From: an uncultured Aquimarina sp.
GTDB taxonomy: Bacteria > Bacteroidota > Bacteroidia > Flavobacteriales > Flavobacteriaceae
Reading direction: 5' to 3'
Assembly (NCBI GenBank): GCA_947498705.1
Contig: CANMLW010000009.1
Span: 1-64,000 of the forward strand
Length of the DNA stretch: 64,000 nucleotides
The notes under the pieces are model-generated. The model was not told where the DNA came from. It saw only the letters and a program-made list of their open reading frames with translations, and did no database searches. The translations under genes and the position numbers were made by a program. Each line of letters begins with the position of its first letter. The first letter of the stretch is position 1. Positions 16,370-25,972 of this stretch are shown one piece after another.

Positions 16370-19300
16370 GTGATAAATAGAGTAATAAAATTTCTGATAG
16401 AAAATAAGTTGGTAGCAATGCTACTACTTATGCTTTTTGTAGTATGGGGGACCATTCATGCACCATTTAATTGGAAAATAAGAGGATTGCCCAGAAACCC
16501 GGTTGCTGTAGATGCTATTCCTGATATTGGTGAGAACCAACAAATTGTTTTTACAAAATGGGAAGGACGTAGCCCACAGGATATCGAGGATCAAATTACA
16601 TACCCACTTACAACTTCTTTATTAGGTATTTCGGGAGTTCGTACCATTCGAAGTTCTTCGATGTTTGGCTTTTCTAGTATTTACATCATTTTTGAAGAAG
16701 GGGTAGAATTCTACTGGTCAAGAAGCCGAATTTTAGAAAAGTTAAATTCTCTTCCGACAGGGTTACTTCCGCAGGGAGTAAACCCATCACTTGGACCCGA
16801 TGCGACAGGGCTGGGACAAATATTTTGGTATACATTAGAAGGACGTGATGAAAATGGTAACGTTACCGGGGGGTGGGACTTACACGAACTAAGAAGTATA
16901 CAAGATTACTACGTAAAGTATACACTTTCTTCGGCCTCTGGTGTTTCAGAAGTGGCCTCTATTGGAGGTTATGTACAAGAATATCAAATTGATGTCGATC
17001 CAGAACTAATGCGACAATACAATATCGGTTTACGCGATATTGTAACAGCTGTAAAGCAATCCAATCAGGACATAGGAGCACAGACCTTAGAAATCAATCA
17101 GGCAGAATACCTGGTAAGAGGGCTGGGGTATATAAAATCTATTGCTGATATAGAAAACGCAGTGGTCAGGGCAGAAGAGTATACCGCTATTCGAATCAAA
17201 GACGTTGCTCGTGTGCGTCTGGGACCCGCTACACGTCGTGGTATACTGGATAAAGAAGGGGCAGAAGTAGTAGGAGGAGTGGTAGTAGCCAGATATGGAG
17301 CAAATCCTTTAGAAGTTATCAATAATGTTAAAGACCAGATAACAGCACTTTCATCTGGCCTGCCTACAAAACAACTGGCAGATGGTCGCATTTCGAAAGT
17401 TACTATTGTGCCTTTTTATGATAGAACAGAGCTGATACAAGAAACCTTAGGGACACTTAACGAAGCGCTAACACTCGAAATATTGATCACCATATTGGTT
17501 ATTATTGTCATGTTATTCAATCTACGAGCATCAATATTGATTTCTGGATTATTGCCTGTAGCAGTATTAATGGTATTTATTGCTATGAAATTATTTGGTG
17601 TCGATGCTAATATTGTTGCACTATCAGGTATTGCCATTGCTATTGGTACCATGGTAGACGTGGGAGTAATCTTGTCAGAGAACATCATTAGGCATTTAGA
17701 CGAAAACAAAAAGCAACTACCCATTAATACAGTAGTGTATCACGCTACTACCGAAGTTTCTGGAGCGATACTAACAGCGGTACTTACTACGATTATTAGT
17801 TTTATACCTGTTTTTACAATGATAGGTGCCGAAGGAAAATTATTTCGTCCGTTGGCATTTACCAAAACAATGGCGCTAACCGCTTCGATAATTGTAGCCT
17901 TGTTTTTGATACCTCCTTTCGCTGCATTTATCTTTAAAAAACAAAATATAAAGAAACTATATAAGTATGTGATAAACCTAGCCTTGATTGCCTTAGGTAT
18001 TTTGGCGGTAATAGGGGGATATGGGTTAGGACTGTTACTAGTTGGTTTTAGTATTTTGGCACTACTTTTAGTAAAAAAACAACTTTCACAGAAGCAATAT
18101 AATCTAGGAGCCATCATAATGTCTACCGTTTCTATTGTCTTTCTTCTTGCCATATATTGGAGACCTCTAGGTTTTGATCGTAGTATTGTGATGAACCTTC
18201 TTTTTGTAGGGGTTATCTGCTTTGGACTTTTAGGTACTTTTTGGGGATTTAGAATGTACTATACTCGGATTTTACGATGGGCATTACAAAACAAGATGCT
18301 ATTTCTCTCGATTCCTACCATTATTATTTTTTGCGGTATACTTATTTTACGCAATACGGGTAAAGAGTTTATGCCTTCTCTTAATGAAGGTTCCTTTCTT
18401 TTAATGCCGACATCGATGCCTCATGCTGGGGTAGAAGAAAACAAACGTGTATTGCAACAATTGGACATGGCCGTGGCCAGTATCCCAGAAGTTGAAACAG
18501 TAGTGGGAAAAGCTGGAAGAACCGAATCGGCATTGGACCCGGCACCATTATCGATGTATGAAAATGTGATACAATACAGATCAGAATACCAGTTGGGAGT
18601 TAGCGGTAAACCTCAACGTTTTCGTATCAATGACGATGGTTTTTTCGAATTGAAAAACGGAAAAGTGGTTGCTAATCCCAATGTTGGTTTTAAGAATGAA
18701 AACAACTATGATGGGAAACGTGCTTTTGATCCATATCGGGTAGACAGAAATCAGTTAATAGAAGATGAAGATGGAGCTTATTTTAGAAATTGGCGCCCCG
18801 AGATACAATCAGCAGATGATATTTGGAACGAAATTGTAAGCGCTACCAAGTTACCAGGAGTAACATCTGCACCAAAATTACAACCCATAGAAACTCGTCT
18901 TGTGATGTTGCAAACAGGAATGCGCGCTCCAATGGGTATAAAAGTAAAGGGGCAAAATCTTCAGGAAATAGAAGCATTTGGTAAGCAACTAGAAAATGTT
19001 TTAAAAACTGTAGAAGGTGTAAAAGAGCAAGCTGTTTTTGCAGATCGTATTGTAGGGAAACCATATTTGTTAATCGATATCGATCGAGCAAAACTAGCAC
19101 GTTACGGAATTACGATTAAAGATGTGCAGCAGGTCATTGCTATTGCCGTGGGCGGAATGCCATTAACCCAAACAATAGAAGGTCGTGAGCGATATGCAGT
19201 TAGAGTGCGCTACCCAAGAGAACTTAGGAACAATCCAGATGATTTAAAAAACATGTATATACCTGTATCCAAAGGAAACCAGGTACCACTTAGTGAATTG

Positions 19301-20107
19301 GTGAATATTCGCTATGAACAAGGCCCACAAGTCATTAAAAGTGAAGACACTTTTCTGGTAGGATATGTATTGTTTGACAAGTTAGATGGTTTTGCAGAAG
19401 TAGATGTGGTAGAAAATGCACAGGCGGTCATTGAAGCTAAGATGCATAGTGGCGAACTGGTAGTTCCCAAAGGGGTTAATTATACCTTTACCGGAACTTA
19501 TGAAAATCAATTACGAGCAGAAAAAACATTATCTATAGTAGTTCCCCTGGCGCTTACTATTATCTTTTTGATTCTATATTTTCAGTTTAGAAGTGTGACT
19601 ACCTCGCTTATGGTATTTACAGGAATAGCTGTGGCTTTTGCAGGAGGTTTTATCATGATTTGGTTGTACGGGCAAGATTGGTTTTTGAATTTCAATTTTT
19701 TTGGCGAAAACCTAAGAGACTTGTTCCAAATGCATACGATCAATTTGAGTGTGGCGGTTTGGGTTGGTTTTATAGCCCTGTTTGGGATTGCTACAGACGA
19801 TGGTGTGGTAATGGCAACCTACCTAAATCAGGCTTTTGATAGAAATAAACCGTCAGATTTAAAAGCAATTCGTGAAGCTGTGATTCAGGCAGGAGAAAAA
19901 CGTATTCGCCCTTGTTTGATGACCACAGCAACCACAATTTTGGCGTTGTTGCCAATTTTGACTGCTACAGGTCGGGGTAGTGATATTATGATCCCGATGG
20001 CCATCCCAAGTTTTGGAGGAATGCTTGTCGCACTGATTACCTTATTTGTAGTACCGGTGTTGTTTGCGTGGCAAAAAGAAGTGCAACTTAAAAAAGTAAG
20101 CCAATGA
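16370..20107 (+). CDS. cusA: CusA-type heavy-metal efflux RND permease
   Basis: 1245 residues from a GTG start. It has the RND plan: twelve core membrane helices and two large periplasmic loops (PDIGENQQIVFTKWEGRSPQDIE near the start). The central helix carries GTMVDVGVILSENI (about residue 425), the CusA-like (Cu+/Ag+) version of the motif rather than the CzcA DFGxxVDGA. The protein is about 200 residues longer than E. coli CusA. The extra is an insert with added hydrophobic segments at about 525-640 and part of the second periplasmic loop, as in other Bacteroidota CusA. It pumps monovalent copper or silver from the periplasm across the outer membrane with the TolC-like and adaptor proteins encoded next. 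ATGA overlap with the next gene. Confidence 0.92.
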   Translation: MINRVIKFLIENKLVAMLLLMLFVVWGTIHAPFNWKIRGLPRNPVAVDAIPDIGENQQIVFTKWEGRSPQDIEDQITYPLTTSLLGISGVRTIRSSSMFGFSSIYIIFEEGVEFYWSRSRILEKLNSLPTGLLPQGVNPSLGPDATGLGQIFWYTLEGRDENGNVTGGWDLHELRSIQDYYVKYTLSSASGVSEVASIGGYVQEYQIDVDPELMRQYNIGLRDIVTAVKQSNQDIGAQTLEINQAEYLVRGLGYIKSIADIENAVVRAEEYTAIRIKDVARVRLGPATRRGILDKEGAEVVGGVVVARYGANPLEVINNVKDQITALSSGLPTKQLADGRISKVTIVPFYDRTELIQETLGTLNEALTLEILITILVIIVMLFNLRASILISGLLPVAVLMVFIAMKLFGVDANIVALSGIAIAIGTMVDVGVILSENIIRHLDENKKQLPINTVVYHATTEVSGAILTAVLTTIISFIPVFTMIGAEGKLFRPLAFTKTMALTASIIVALFLIPPFAAFIFKKQNIKKLYKYVINLALIALGILAVIGGYGLGLLLVGFSILALLLVKKQLSQKQYNLGAIIMSTVSIVFLLAIYWRPLGFDRSIVMNLLFVGVICFGLLGTFWGFRMYYTRILRWALQNKMLFLSIPTIIIFCGILILRNTGKEFMPSLNEGSFLLMPTSMPHAGVEENKRVLQQLDMAVASIPEVETVVGKAGRTESALDPAPLSMYENVIQYRSEYQLGVSGKPQRFRINDDGFFELKNGKVVANPNVGFKNENNYDGKRAFDPYRVDRNQLIEDEDGAYFRNWRPEIQSADDIWNEIVSATKLPGVTSAPKLQPIETRLVMLQTGMRAPMGIKVKGQNLQEIEAFGKQLENVLKTVEGVKEQAVFADRIVGKPYLLIDIDRAKLARYGITIKDVQQVIAIAVGGMPLTQTIEGRERYAVRVRYPRELRNNPDDLKNMYIPVSKGNQVPLSELVNIRYEQGPQVIKSEDTFLVGYVLFDKLDGFAEVDVVENAQAVIEAKMHSGELVVPKGVNYTFTGTYENQLRAEKTLSIVVPLALTIIFLILYFQFRSVTTSLMVFTGIAVAFAGGFIMIWLYGQDWFLNFNFFGENLRDLFQMHTINLSVAVWVGFIALFGIATDDGVVMATYLNQAFDRNKPSDLKAIREAVIQAGEKRIRPCLMTTATTILALLPILTATGRGSDIMIPMAIPSFGGMLVALITLFVVPVLFAWQKEVQLKKVSQ

Positions 20108-21351
20108 GACGAATATTGAGAAGTTTTGAAAGCGTGAAAAATACAAAAATCATCATTGGATTTTTGTTGGTTTCTGTTTTTGCAAAAGCACAACAGTTGC
20201 AGTCATATATCCAGGAAGCCCAGTCAAATAATCCAAAGATTAAGGCATATGAATTGCGTTATAATATTGCTCAGGAAAAGGTGAACGAAGCCAATTGGAT
20301 AGCTAATACAGAGTTTGGTGTAGGATATTTTGTAAGCGAACCTGAAACCAGAACAGGAGCTCAGATAGCGCGTTTTTCGGTAAAGCAAATGTTGCCCTGG
20401 TTCGGAACCGTTTCTGCAAGACAAAAATATGCTACAACAATGGCTCAAACCGATTATGTAGATTATGTTATTGCCAAACGAAAAGTTGGCCTTGCAGTGG
20501 CACAATCTTATTACAAGTTATACAGTTTACAAGAACAACAAAATACCATAGATAAGAATATTCAACTGCTTAGAACCTACGAAAAACTGGCATTAGCATC
20601 TATAGAAGTGGCCAAAGCAAGTGCGATAGATGTATTGCGATTGCAAATACGTCAAAATGAATTACAACAACAAAAAGAAGTACTGCAAGAACAGTTTATC
20701 GCAGAGCAAGCTAGTTTTAATAATTTATTGAATAGGAGTACCGATTTGAGCATACCTAAAATACCAAAAATGGAGCTGCCTAATGTAGATTTTATTACTA
20801 GAGATAGCCTTCAGCTTAATCCAGAGCTACTTCGTTTTGATAAAATGTATGCCTCGGTGATGCAGGCAGAATTGCTTAATCAAAAAGAGAGTGCACCAGT
20901 ATTTGGTGTCGGGGTAGATTATGTACCTGTCCAAAAAAGACCTAATATGAGTTTTAACGATAATGGTCAGGACATAATAATGCCGATGGTCTCACTTTCT
21001 ATACCTCTTTTTAATAAACGATACAATTCTCGAACCAAACAAAATGAACTTCGTAAGCAAGAAATAAACCTACGAAAACAAGAGCGATTAAATGTATTAG
21101 AATCATCTCTAGCAAAAGCAGTATCACAGCGCAACAAGGCTCGCATTATTTTTAATACTCAAACAAAAAACCTAAAACAGGCAAAAGATGCCGAACAAAT
21201 TTTAATTAAAAATTATGAAACAGGTACGATCGATTTTAATGATGTACTGGACATTCAGGAATTACAATTAAAATTTGAACTCAATCAAATTCAATCAGCA
21301 CAGATGTATTACATGCAATCTGCGATGATTAATTATATTATCAACAAATAA
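20104..21351 (+). CDS. TolC family outer-membrane efflux protein (CusC role)
   Basis: 415 residues, with a start codon overlapping the stop of the permease gene. A signal peptide (GFLLVSVFAKAQQ) is followed by two copies of the helical OEP repeat (LQSYIQEAQSNNPKIKAYEL and further, ending in the coiled-coil QSAQMYYMQSAMINYII). TolC-type proteins form the trimeric outer-membrane exit duct of RND pumps. It is somewhat shorter than E. coli CusC (about 460). The tight overlap makes translational coupling with the permease likely. Confidence 0.9.
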   Translation: MRRILRSFESVKNTKIIIGFLLVSVFAKAQQLQSYIQEAQSNNPKIKAYELRYNIAQEKVNEANWIANTEFGVGYFVSEPETRTGAQIARFSVKQMLPWFGTVSARQKYATTMAQTDYVDYVIAKRKVGLAVAQSYYKLYSLQEQQNTIDKNIQLLRTYEKLALASIEVAKASAIDVLRLQIRQNELQQQKEVLQEQFIAEQASFNNLLNRSTDLSIPKIPKMELPNVDFITRDSLQLNPELLRFDKMYASVMQAELLNQKESAPVFGVGVDYVPVQKRPNMSFNDNGQDIIMPMVSLSIPLFNKRYNSRTKQNELRKQEINLRKQERLNVLESSLAKAVSQRNKARIIFNTQTKNLKQAKDAEQILIKNYETGTIDFNDVLDIQELQLKFELNQIQSAQMYYMQSAMINYIINK

Positions 21352-21361
21352 ATTTTTTAAA

Positions 21362-21631
21362 ATGAACGCAAAAATCAAAACTTTAGTAGCAACAGCTTTT
21401 ATAACTACGTTATTATTTATGACGTCTTGTAAAGACAAACCACAACATAACCATGAGAATACTAACGAACAGACAGAATCGGTTAAAAAACAAGGAAAAG
21501 AGTATACTTCTACCTATGTATGTCCCATGCACTGTAAAGGCAGTGGGAGTGAACATGAAGGAACTTGTCCAAAGTGTAATATGACATATGTAATGAATGA
21601 AAATCATAAAAAGAAAGAACATGAACACTAA
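21362..21631 (+). CDS. Small lipoprotein with heavy-metal-binding domain
   Basis: 89 residues. A lipoprotein signal (TTLLFMTSCKD) is followed by a His/Glu-rich linker and a single YCPMH-type metal-binding domain (YVCPMHCKGSGSE, then GTCPKCNMTYV), ending in a HEH tail. This is the same domain as the one at the N-terminus of the adaptor encoded at 23140. It is probably a periplasmic copper scavenger or chaperone. It sits 10 bp after the TolC gene in the same operon. Confidence 0.82.
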   Translation: MNAKIKTLVATAFITTLLFMTSCKDKPQHNHENTNEQTESVKKQGKEYTSTYVCPMHCKGSGSEHEGTCPKCNMTYVMNENHKKKEHEH

Positions 21632-21687
21632 GAACATTCTGTTCGGGTATTATTAGGAAAAATAGTGTTGTAGCTAAATTTAAGGAG

Positions 21688-22398
21688 ATGAAACATACAT
21701 ATCATATTCAAGGAATGACCTGTAATGGCTGTAGAGGCCATGTAGAGGATACATTGTCAAAACTAAGCAATGTGAAGCGTATTTCTGTAGATTTATCAAA
21801 AGAAGAAGCGATCATCGAAATGGAAAAACATATTCCTGTAATGACATTGCAAGAAGCTTTACCAGATAAATATAGAATCACAGAAAAAAGACAATACGAA
21901 AAGGTAAAATCAAAGACTCAAAAATCAAAATTACAACAGCTTAAACCCTTGTTGTTGATTTTGTTTTATATCACTGTTGCCAGCATTTTATTACACAAGG
22001 ATGATCTGGATATATCAGAAATAATGCTGGATTTTATGGGGTTATTCTATATTGTTTTTAGCTTTTTTAAGCTACTGGATTTAAAGGGGTTTCCAAAGAG
22101 TTTTAGCATGTACGACCCTGTTGCGGGGGTAGTTCCTGTATATGGATGGATATATCCTTTTATAGAAGTAGGACTAGGATTGATGTTTTTGATGCGATTT
22201 AAAATTCAGGTCGCATTGGTAGTTACCCTCTTTATATTAGGAGCGACTACTTTTGGGGTGGTAAGAGTATTATTAGATAAAAAATCAATACAGTGTGCCT
22301 GTTTAGGAACCGCGTTAAAACTACCTATGACAGAAGCTACATTTATAGAAAATGCAATTATGATAGTAATGGCTATCGTAATGTTTCTAAACTTTTAA
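21688..22398 (+). CDS. HMA domain fused to a MauE/DoxX-like membrane domain
   Basis: 236 residues. Residues 1-65 are a heavy-metal-associated domain with the copper-binding GMTCNGCRGH motif. After a Lys/Gln-rich linker come four membrane helices (LLLILFYITVASILL, MGLFYIVFSFFKLL, YPFIEVGLGLMFLM, VALVVTLFILGATTF) of the MauE/DoxX-like type, plus a CACLG pair. The fusion probably hands copper to or from a membrane redox or transport step. Several Bacteroidota copper operons carry this gene, and its exact role is not known. Confidence 0.8.
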   Translation: MKHTYHIQGMTCNGCRGHVEDTLSKLSNVKRISVDLSKEEAIIEMEKHIPVMTLQEALPDKYRITEKRQYEKVKSKTQKSKLQQLKPLLLILFYITVASILLHKDDLDISEIMLDFMGLFYIVFSFFKLLDLKGFPKSFSMYDPVAGVVPVYGWIYPFIEVGLGLMFLMRFKIQVALVVTLFILGATTFGVVRVLLDKKSIQCACLGTALKLPMTEATFIENAIMIVMAIVMFLNF

Positions 22399-22408
22399 AA
22401 AATAGAAA

Positions 22409-23143
22409 ATGGTAAACAGACATACAGCAAAATGGATTAGAAAATCACATCGGTATTTAGGAGTATTTCTAGGAATTCAATTTGTAATGTGGACCGTTAG
22501 CGGATTATATTTTAGTTGGACAGATATTGATGAAATTCATGGAGATCATTTCAAAAAAACAGAAGTGTCTATGGCAAAATTCTCTAACCTTTTGGGTACA
22601 GACAGTCTTATGTTACAAGAACCGATATCATCTTTACAATTGTTAGAGATTGCTACGCAACCTTATTATTGGATAAATGATACCGAGTTGTTTAATGCTA
22701 AAACAGGAAAAAGAAAACCGGGTATTTCTAAAGAAGAAGCTTTGGGGGTGGCCGCTCGTTATATGTTGCCAGAACTTAAGGTAGAACATATAAAGCAGAT
22801 TGATAGTGTAGGAGATCATCATGAGTATAGAGGCAGACCCTTACCCGCCTATGAGATAAGTTATACAACCAACGAAAATGTAAAGGCTTATGTGGCTATA
22901 GCAAACGGAGCTTTTCAAACCGTACGACATCGCAATTGGCGTTGGTTTGATTTTTTATGGATGACTCATACCATGGATTATAATACTCGTGATGATTTTA
23001 ATACCACGATTTTAAGAGCCTTTTCACTTCTTGGTTTGATAACCGTGTTAAGTGGTTTTGTGTTGTGGTATATCTCTTCTCCTTCTATGATAAAAATGAA
23101 GAAACGATTCGGGAAGAAAAATATTAAAAATTCAAACAGATGA
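22409..23143 (+). CDS. PepSY domain-containing membrane protein
   Basis: 244 residues. An N-terminal helix (SHRYLGVFLGIQFVMWTVSGLYFSW) with flanking His residues is followed by a periplasmic PepSY region (LQLLEIATQPYYW, YEISYTTNENVKAYVAIANG) and a second helix (SLLGLITVLSGFVLWYI). PepSY-TM proteins are often linked to metal, iron or copper reduction; this one lies in the copper operon. Its stop overlaps the adaptor's start by 4 bp, so the two are translationally coupled. Reductase activity is possible but unproven. Confidence 0.8.
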   Translation: MVNRHTAKWIRKSHRYLGVFLGIQFVMWTVSGLYFSWTDIDEIHGDHFKKTEVSMAKFSNLLGTDSLMLQEPISSLQLLEIATQPYYWINDTELFNAKTGKRKPGISKEEALGVAARYMLPELKVEHIKQIDSVGDHHEYRGRPLPAYEISYTTNENVKAYVAIANGAFQTVRHRNWRWFDFLWMTHTMDYNTRDDFNTTILRAFSLLGLITVLSGFVLWYISSPSMIKMKKRFGKKNIKNSNR

Positions 23144-24906
23144 AAAAAAATAGCATTTATACCGTTGTTGCGGCTCTGGGAGGGCTCTTAATAGGATATT
23201 TGATCTTTGGGCAAAATACTAATCATACAGATGGAGCAGTAACTCATGAGCATTCTCGAGATGTGGAGAATGAAAAATGGACTTGTTCAATGCATCCGCA
23301 GATTATGCAATCTGAATCTGGAGATTGTCCTATTTGTGGTATGGATCTAATTCCTGCCGAAACCATAACAGAAGGGGTATCTCCAAAACAGTTCAAAATG
23401 ACAGAAAATGCTATGGCATTGGCAAATATCCAAACTACCGTGGTAGGTACTATGGGTAAAGATTTAGAAAATAAGATTTCTCTTTCAGGTAAAATTACAG
23501 CCAATCAAGAAGCAATGACAGTACAAGCCAGTTATTTTGAAGGACGTATAGAACGCTTAAATGTAAATTATCAGGGGCAAGAAATACAAAAAGGACAATT
23601 AATAGCAACGATCTATTCACCAGAATTGGTAGCCGCGCAACAAGAATTACTAACTGCTGCATCCTTAAAAACATCACAACCACAATTGTATCAAGCCGTA
23701 CGTACCAAATTAAAACTTTGGAAACTATCTGAAAAACAAATAAGTGCGATAGAAAACTCAGGAAAAATTACAGAAAATTTTCCGGTGTATGCAACAGTTT
23801 CGGGAACCGTTTCTGAAGTAATGACTGCCGAAGGCAATTATGTAAAAAAAGGACAACCCATTGCAAAACTAAGTAATTTAAAAACGGTTTGGGCTGTGTT
23901 TGATGCCTACGAAAATCAATTGTCTCAGTTTAAAAAAGGACAAAAACTAAGCATTACTACCAATGCCTATCCCAATAAAACGTTTCCATCGGTTATTTCA
24001 TTTATTAACCCAGTTCTTAATGATACCAAACGTATTGTAGAAATACGCGCTACATTAAACAATCAACAAAACCTTTTTAAACCAGGGATGTTTGTTGCCG
24101 CAAAAATAGATGTTGACCAAAAGATAATGACACAAGAACAATTAGTTGTTCCAGAAAGTGCAGTATTATGGACCGGTAAGCGTTCTTTGGTATATGTCAA
24201 AATAAATGCTTCGGCACCCATTTTTGAAATGCGTGAAGTGGTATTAGGTGATAGGAAAGGTAAAATGATTGGTATTCATTCTGGATTGAATCCGGGAGAA
24301 GAAATAGTAACAAATGGTACTTTTACGGTTGATGCTGCAGCACAATTACAGGGAAAAAAGAGTATGATGAGTATGTCAGACACAATGACAAGAAAGGATG
24401 ATGAGAATAGTATGAAAATGCAACATACTCAAAGCACTGCGATATTAGAGTATGAGAAGAACTCTACACTAACTACCGTTTTTAAGAACGATTTCGAAAA
24501 AATGTTACTAACCTATTATGATATGAAAGATGCCTTTGTTGCGGGAGCATCGGTATTAGTTGCTCAAAAAGCAAAAAATATAGTAAACCAACTCAAAGAA
24601 ATGGATCATACCGGTTTGGGTACAATAGAAGTAGATTATATTACAAAATCCATTACGCTGCTAGAAAATATATCAAATACCAGTGATATTGCACAACAAC
24701 GTGAACAATTTGTACTATTTAATCAAAATATAGTGGCTATTGTATCTAATATAAGATCATTAAAAAGTAAAATTTACATTCAGCAATGCCCGATGGCAAA
24801 TAATAATAAAGGAGCGGTTTGGTTAAGTACAAAAAAAGAAATACGTAACCCCTATTATGGAGATGCCATGCTGAGGTGTGGAAGCATTATACAAACCCTT
24901 GAATAA
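23140..24906 (+). CDS. cusB: CusB-type periplasmic adaptor with metal-binding and DUF3347 domains
   Basis: 588 residues. After an N-terminal membrane anchor comes a YCPMH-like metal-binding domain (TCSMHPQIMQSES, CPICGMDLIPAE; about 45-85). The membrane-fusion-protein body follows: a barrel-sandwich hybrid (QASYFEGRIERLNVNYQGQ), a helical hairpin and a beta-barrel (AVFDAYENQLSQFKKGQ). The last 150 residues are a DUF3347 domain with the probable copper site CPMA and NPYYGDAMLRCG. This links the permease to the outer-membrane duct and feeds metal into the pump. It lies at the end of the operon, not next to the permease, but the overlaps tie all genes together. Confidence 0.9.
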   Translation: MKKNSIYTVVAALGGLLIGYLIFGQNTNHTDGAVTHEHSRDVENEKWTCSMHPQIMQSESGDCPICGMDLIPAETITEGVSPKQFKMTENAMALANIQTTVVGTMGKDLENKISLSGKITANQEAMTVQASYFEGRIERLNVNYQGQEIQKGQLIATIYSPELVAAQQELLTAASLKTSQPQLYQAVRTKLKLWKLSEKQISAIENSGKITENFPVYATVSGTVSEVMTAEGNYVKKGQPIAKLSNLKTVWAVFDAYENQLSQFKKGQKLSITTNAYPNKTFPSVISFINPVLNDTKRIVEIRATLNNQQNLFKPGMFVAAKIDVDQKIMTQEQLVVPESAVLWTGKRSLVYVKINASAPIFEMREVVLGDRKGKMIGIHSGLNPGEEIVTNGTFTVDAAAQLQGKKSMMSMSDTMTRKDDENSMKMQHTQSTAILEYEKNSTLTTVFKNDFEKMLLTYYDMKDAFVAGASVLVAQKAKNIVNQLKEMDHTGLGTIEVDYITKSITLLENISNTSDIAQQREQFVLFNQNIVAIVSNIRSLKSKIYIQQCPMANNNKGAVWLSTKKEIRNPYYGDAMLRCGSIIQTLE

Positions 24907-25027
24907 GGTCTTATAGCATAGTTTTTAGTCAAAACTGACCATATTATTCAGACTAAATCTATTTAATAACGAATTTGATCATTTTTTTAGGAAATGATAA
25001 CTAAAATTAGTAATATTTGTAGAGAAA

Positions 25028-25153
25028 ATGAAACCCAATAGTATACATATCACCCCAGCACAACTGTTTGGTCTGTGCGATTATAGATGGATTACTGAAT
25101 TAGTAATGCATAAAAGGGCGCTGTGTGACTATTTTGATCATTTTTTGAAATGA
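25028..25153 (+). CDS. Possible 41-residue peptide
   Basis: ATG at 25028 and stop at 25151-25153. The peptide begins MKPNSIHITPAQ and has Cys, His and aromatic residues in its second half (LCDYRWITELVM). It lies between the copper operon and a strong terminator 28 bp after its stop, which would make a tidy transcription unit. There is no clear ribosome-binding site and no recognisable family, so this may be chance. Confidence 0.25.
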   Translation: MKPNSIHITPAQLFGLCDYRWITELVMHKRALCDYFDHFLK

Positions 25154-25180
25154 TAAAATTAGAAACAAAGATATAAAGCG

Positions 25181-25208
25181 AGCGTCCAAGAAATTGGACG
25201 CTTTTTTT
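25181..25208 (+). terminator. Rho-independent terminator
   Basis: AGCGTCCAA (25181-25189) pairs perfectly with TTGGACGCT (25194-25202) around a GAAA tetraloop, followed by a run of T. It probably ends transcription from the copper operon or the small frame before it. Confidence 0.85.
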
Positions 25209-25670
25209 TGGTCATTACTTATATAAGTATAAAAAATGAATCGAAAAAGTGTAATGGTAATACCATTTATATTTTGAATTTACTGGAAAAGAAAATTAAG
25301 ATTTTTTTGTTTCAGTGAAGAAGAAAAATCAAGCATAGCAGGGCTACGGTTTATTTTTATTATGAAACTGAGGTAAAAAAAGAACATTTTATTCCGGTAG
25401 ATTTAAAGTGTAAATGGTATAAATCATTAATTGTTATAAAAAGCATCAAAATTGAAAAGGTATAATCAGTTAATCTGAAAAAAAAATAAAATTTTTTAAT
25501 CAAATGAGTAGAAGTTAAAAATACATAAAATGGTAGAGTTTGAAAGCTAAGTATATGAGCAATAGTTGATTGCCAAAATGCCCAAAATCCGTAGTAAAAC
25601 GGACAGGGATTCCTATGCTTAATTTTTAACTTAACTATTTGATTATCAATAAATTATTGTTAAAAAATAC

Positions 25671-25701
25671 TTGCGTAATTCAGAAAAAATTCGCATATTT
25701 G
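25671..25701 (+). promoter_or_regulatory. Bacteroidota-type promoter
   Basis: TTG at 25671-25673 and CATATTTG at 25694-25701 (one mismatch to TAnnTTTG), separated by 20 bp, about 30 bp upstream of the ATG at 25733. Confidence 0.55.
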
Positions 25702-25732
25702 TACCATAATTAACAATCAAAAAAAACTAACA

Positions 25733-25972
25733 ATGAAGTACTATAATTTATATAACAAGGAGCAGGAGACCAAAGGGGATCTGCTAGCCGATTTATTCGG
25801 AAGCATCCTTGGTATGGGATTATACACTTCTGTTGTTAACCCTCTCCCAAAAATGATAACGAATACTATAAGCCGTAAGAAGCTTGAACCGATGGTTCGT
25901 TTCATTTTTAAAAAGCCCACTGATGTTGTAATTAAATTCGATCACACTGTTCATAAGTCTTGCATGTCGTAA
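25733..25972 (+). CDS. Small hypothetical protein (79 residues)
   Basis: Starts at the ATG 31 bp after a good promoter element, so expression is likely. The N-terminus is polar (MKYYNLYNKEQETKGD). The middle is hydrophobic with several glycines (LLADLFGSILGMGLYTSVV), enough for one membrane helix. The C-terminus is basic and ends with a single cysteine (HKSCMS). No signal peptide cleavage site is seen. I do not recognise the family; a small membrane-active or toxin-like peptide is one possibility, unsupported. It is followed by 562 bp of hairpin-rich sequence. Confidence 0.5.
   Translation: MKYYNLYNKEQETKGDLLADLFGSILGMGLYTSVVNPLPKMITNTISRKKLEPMVRFIFKKPTDVVIKFDHTVHKSCMS

Larger units (their letters stand above)
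24907..25732 (+). other. Long intergenic region with a terminator and a promoter; one doubtful small ORF
   Basis: 826 bp. The first part holds a possible 41-codon frame and a strong terminator (25181-25208). The middle has a 15-nt palindrome (AATGGTAATACCATT, 25253-25267) and A/T-rich sequence without a gene. The last 60 bp hold a good promoter for the gene at 25733. Nothing else is supported. Confidence 0.6.
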
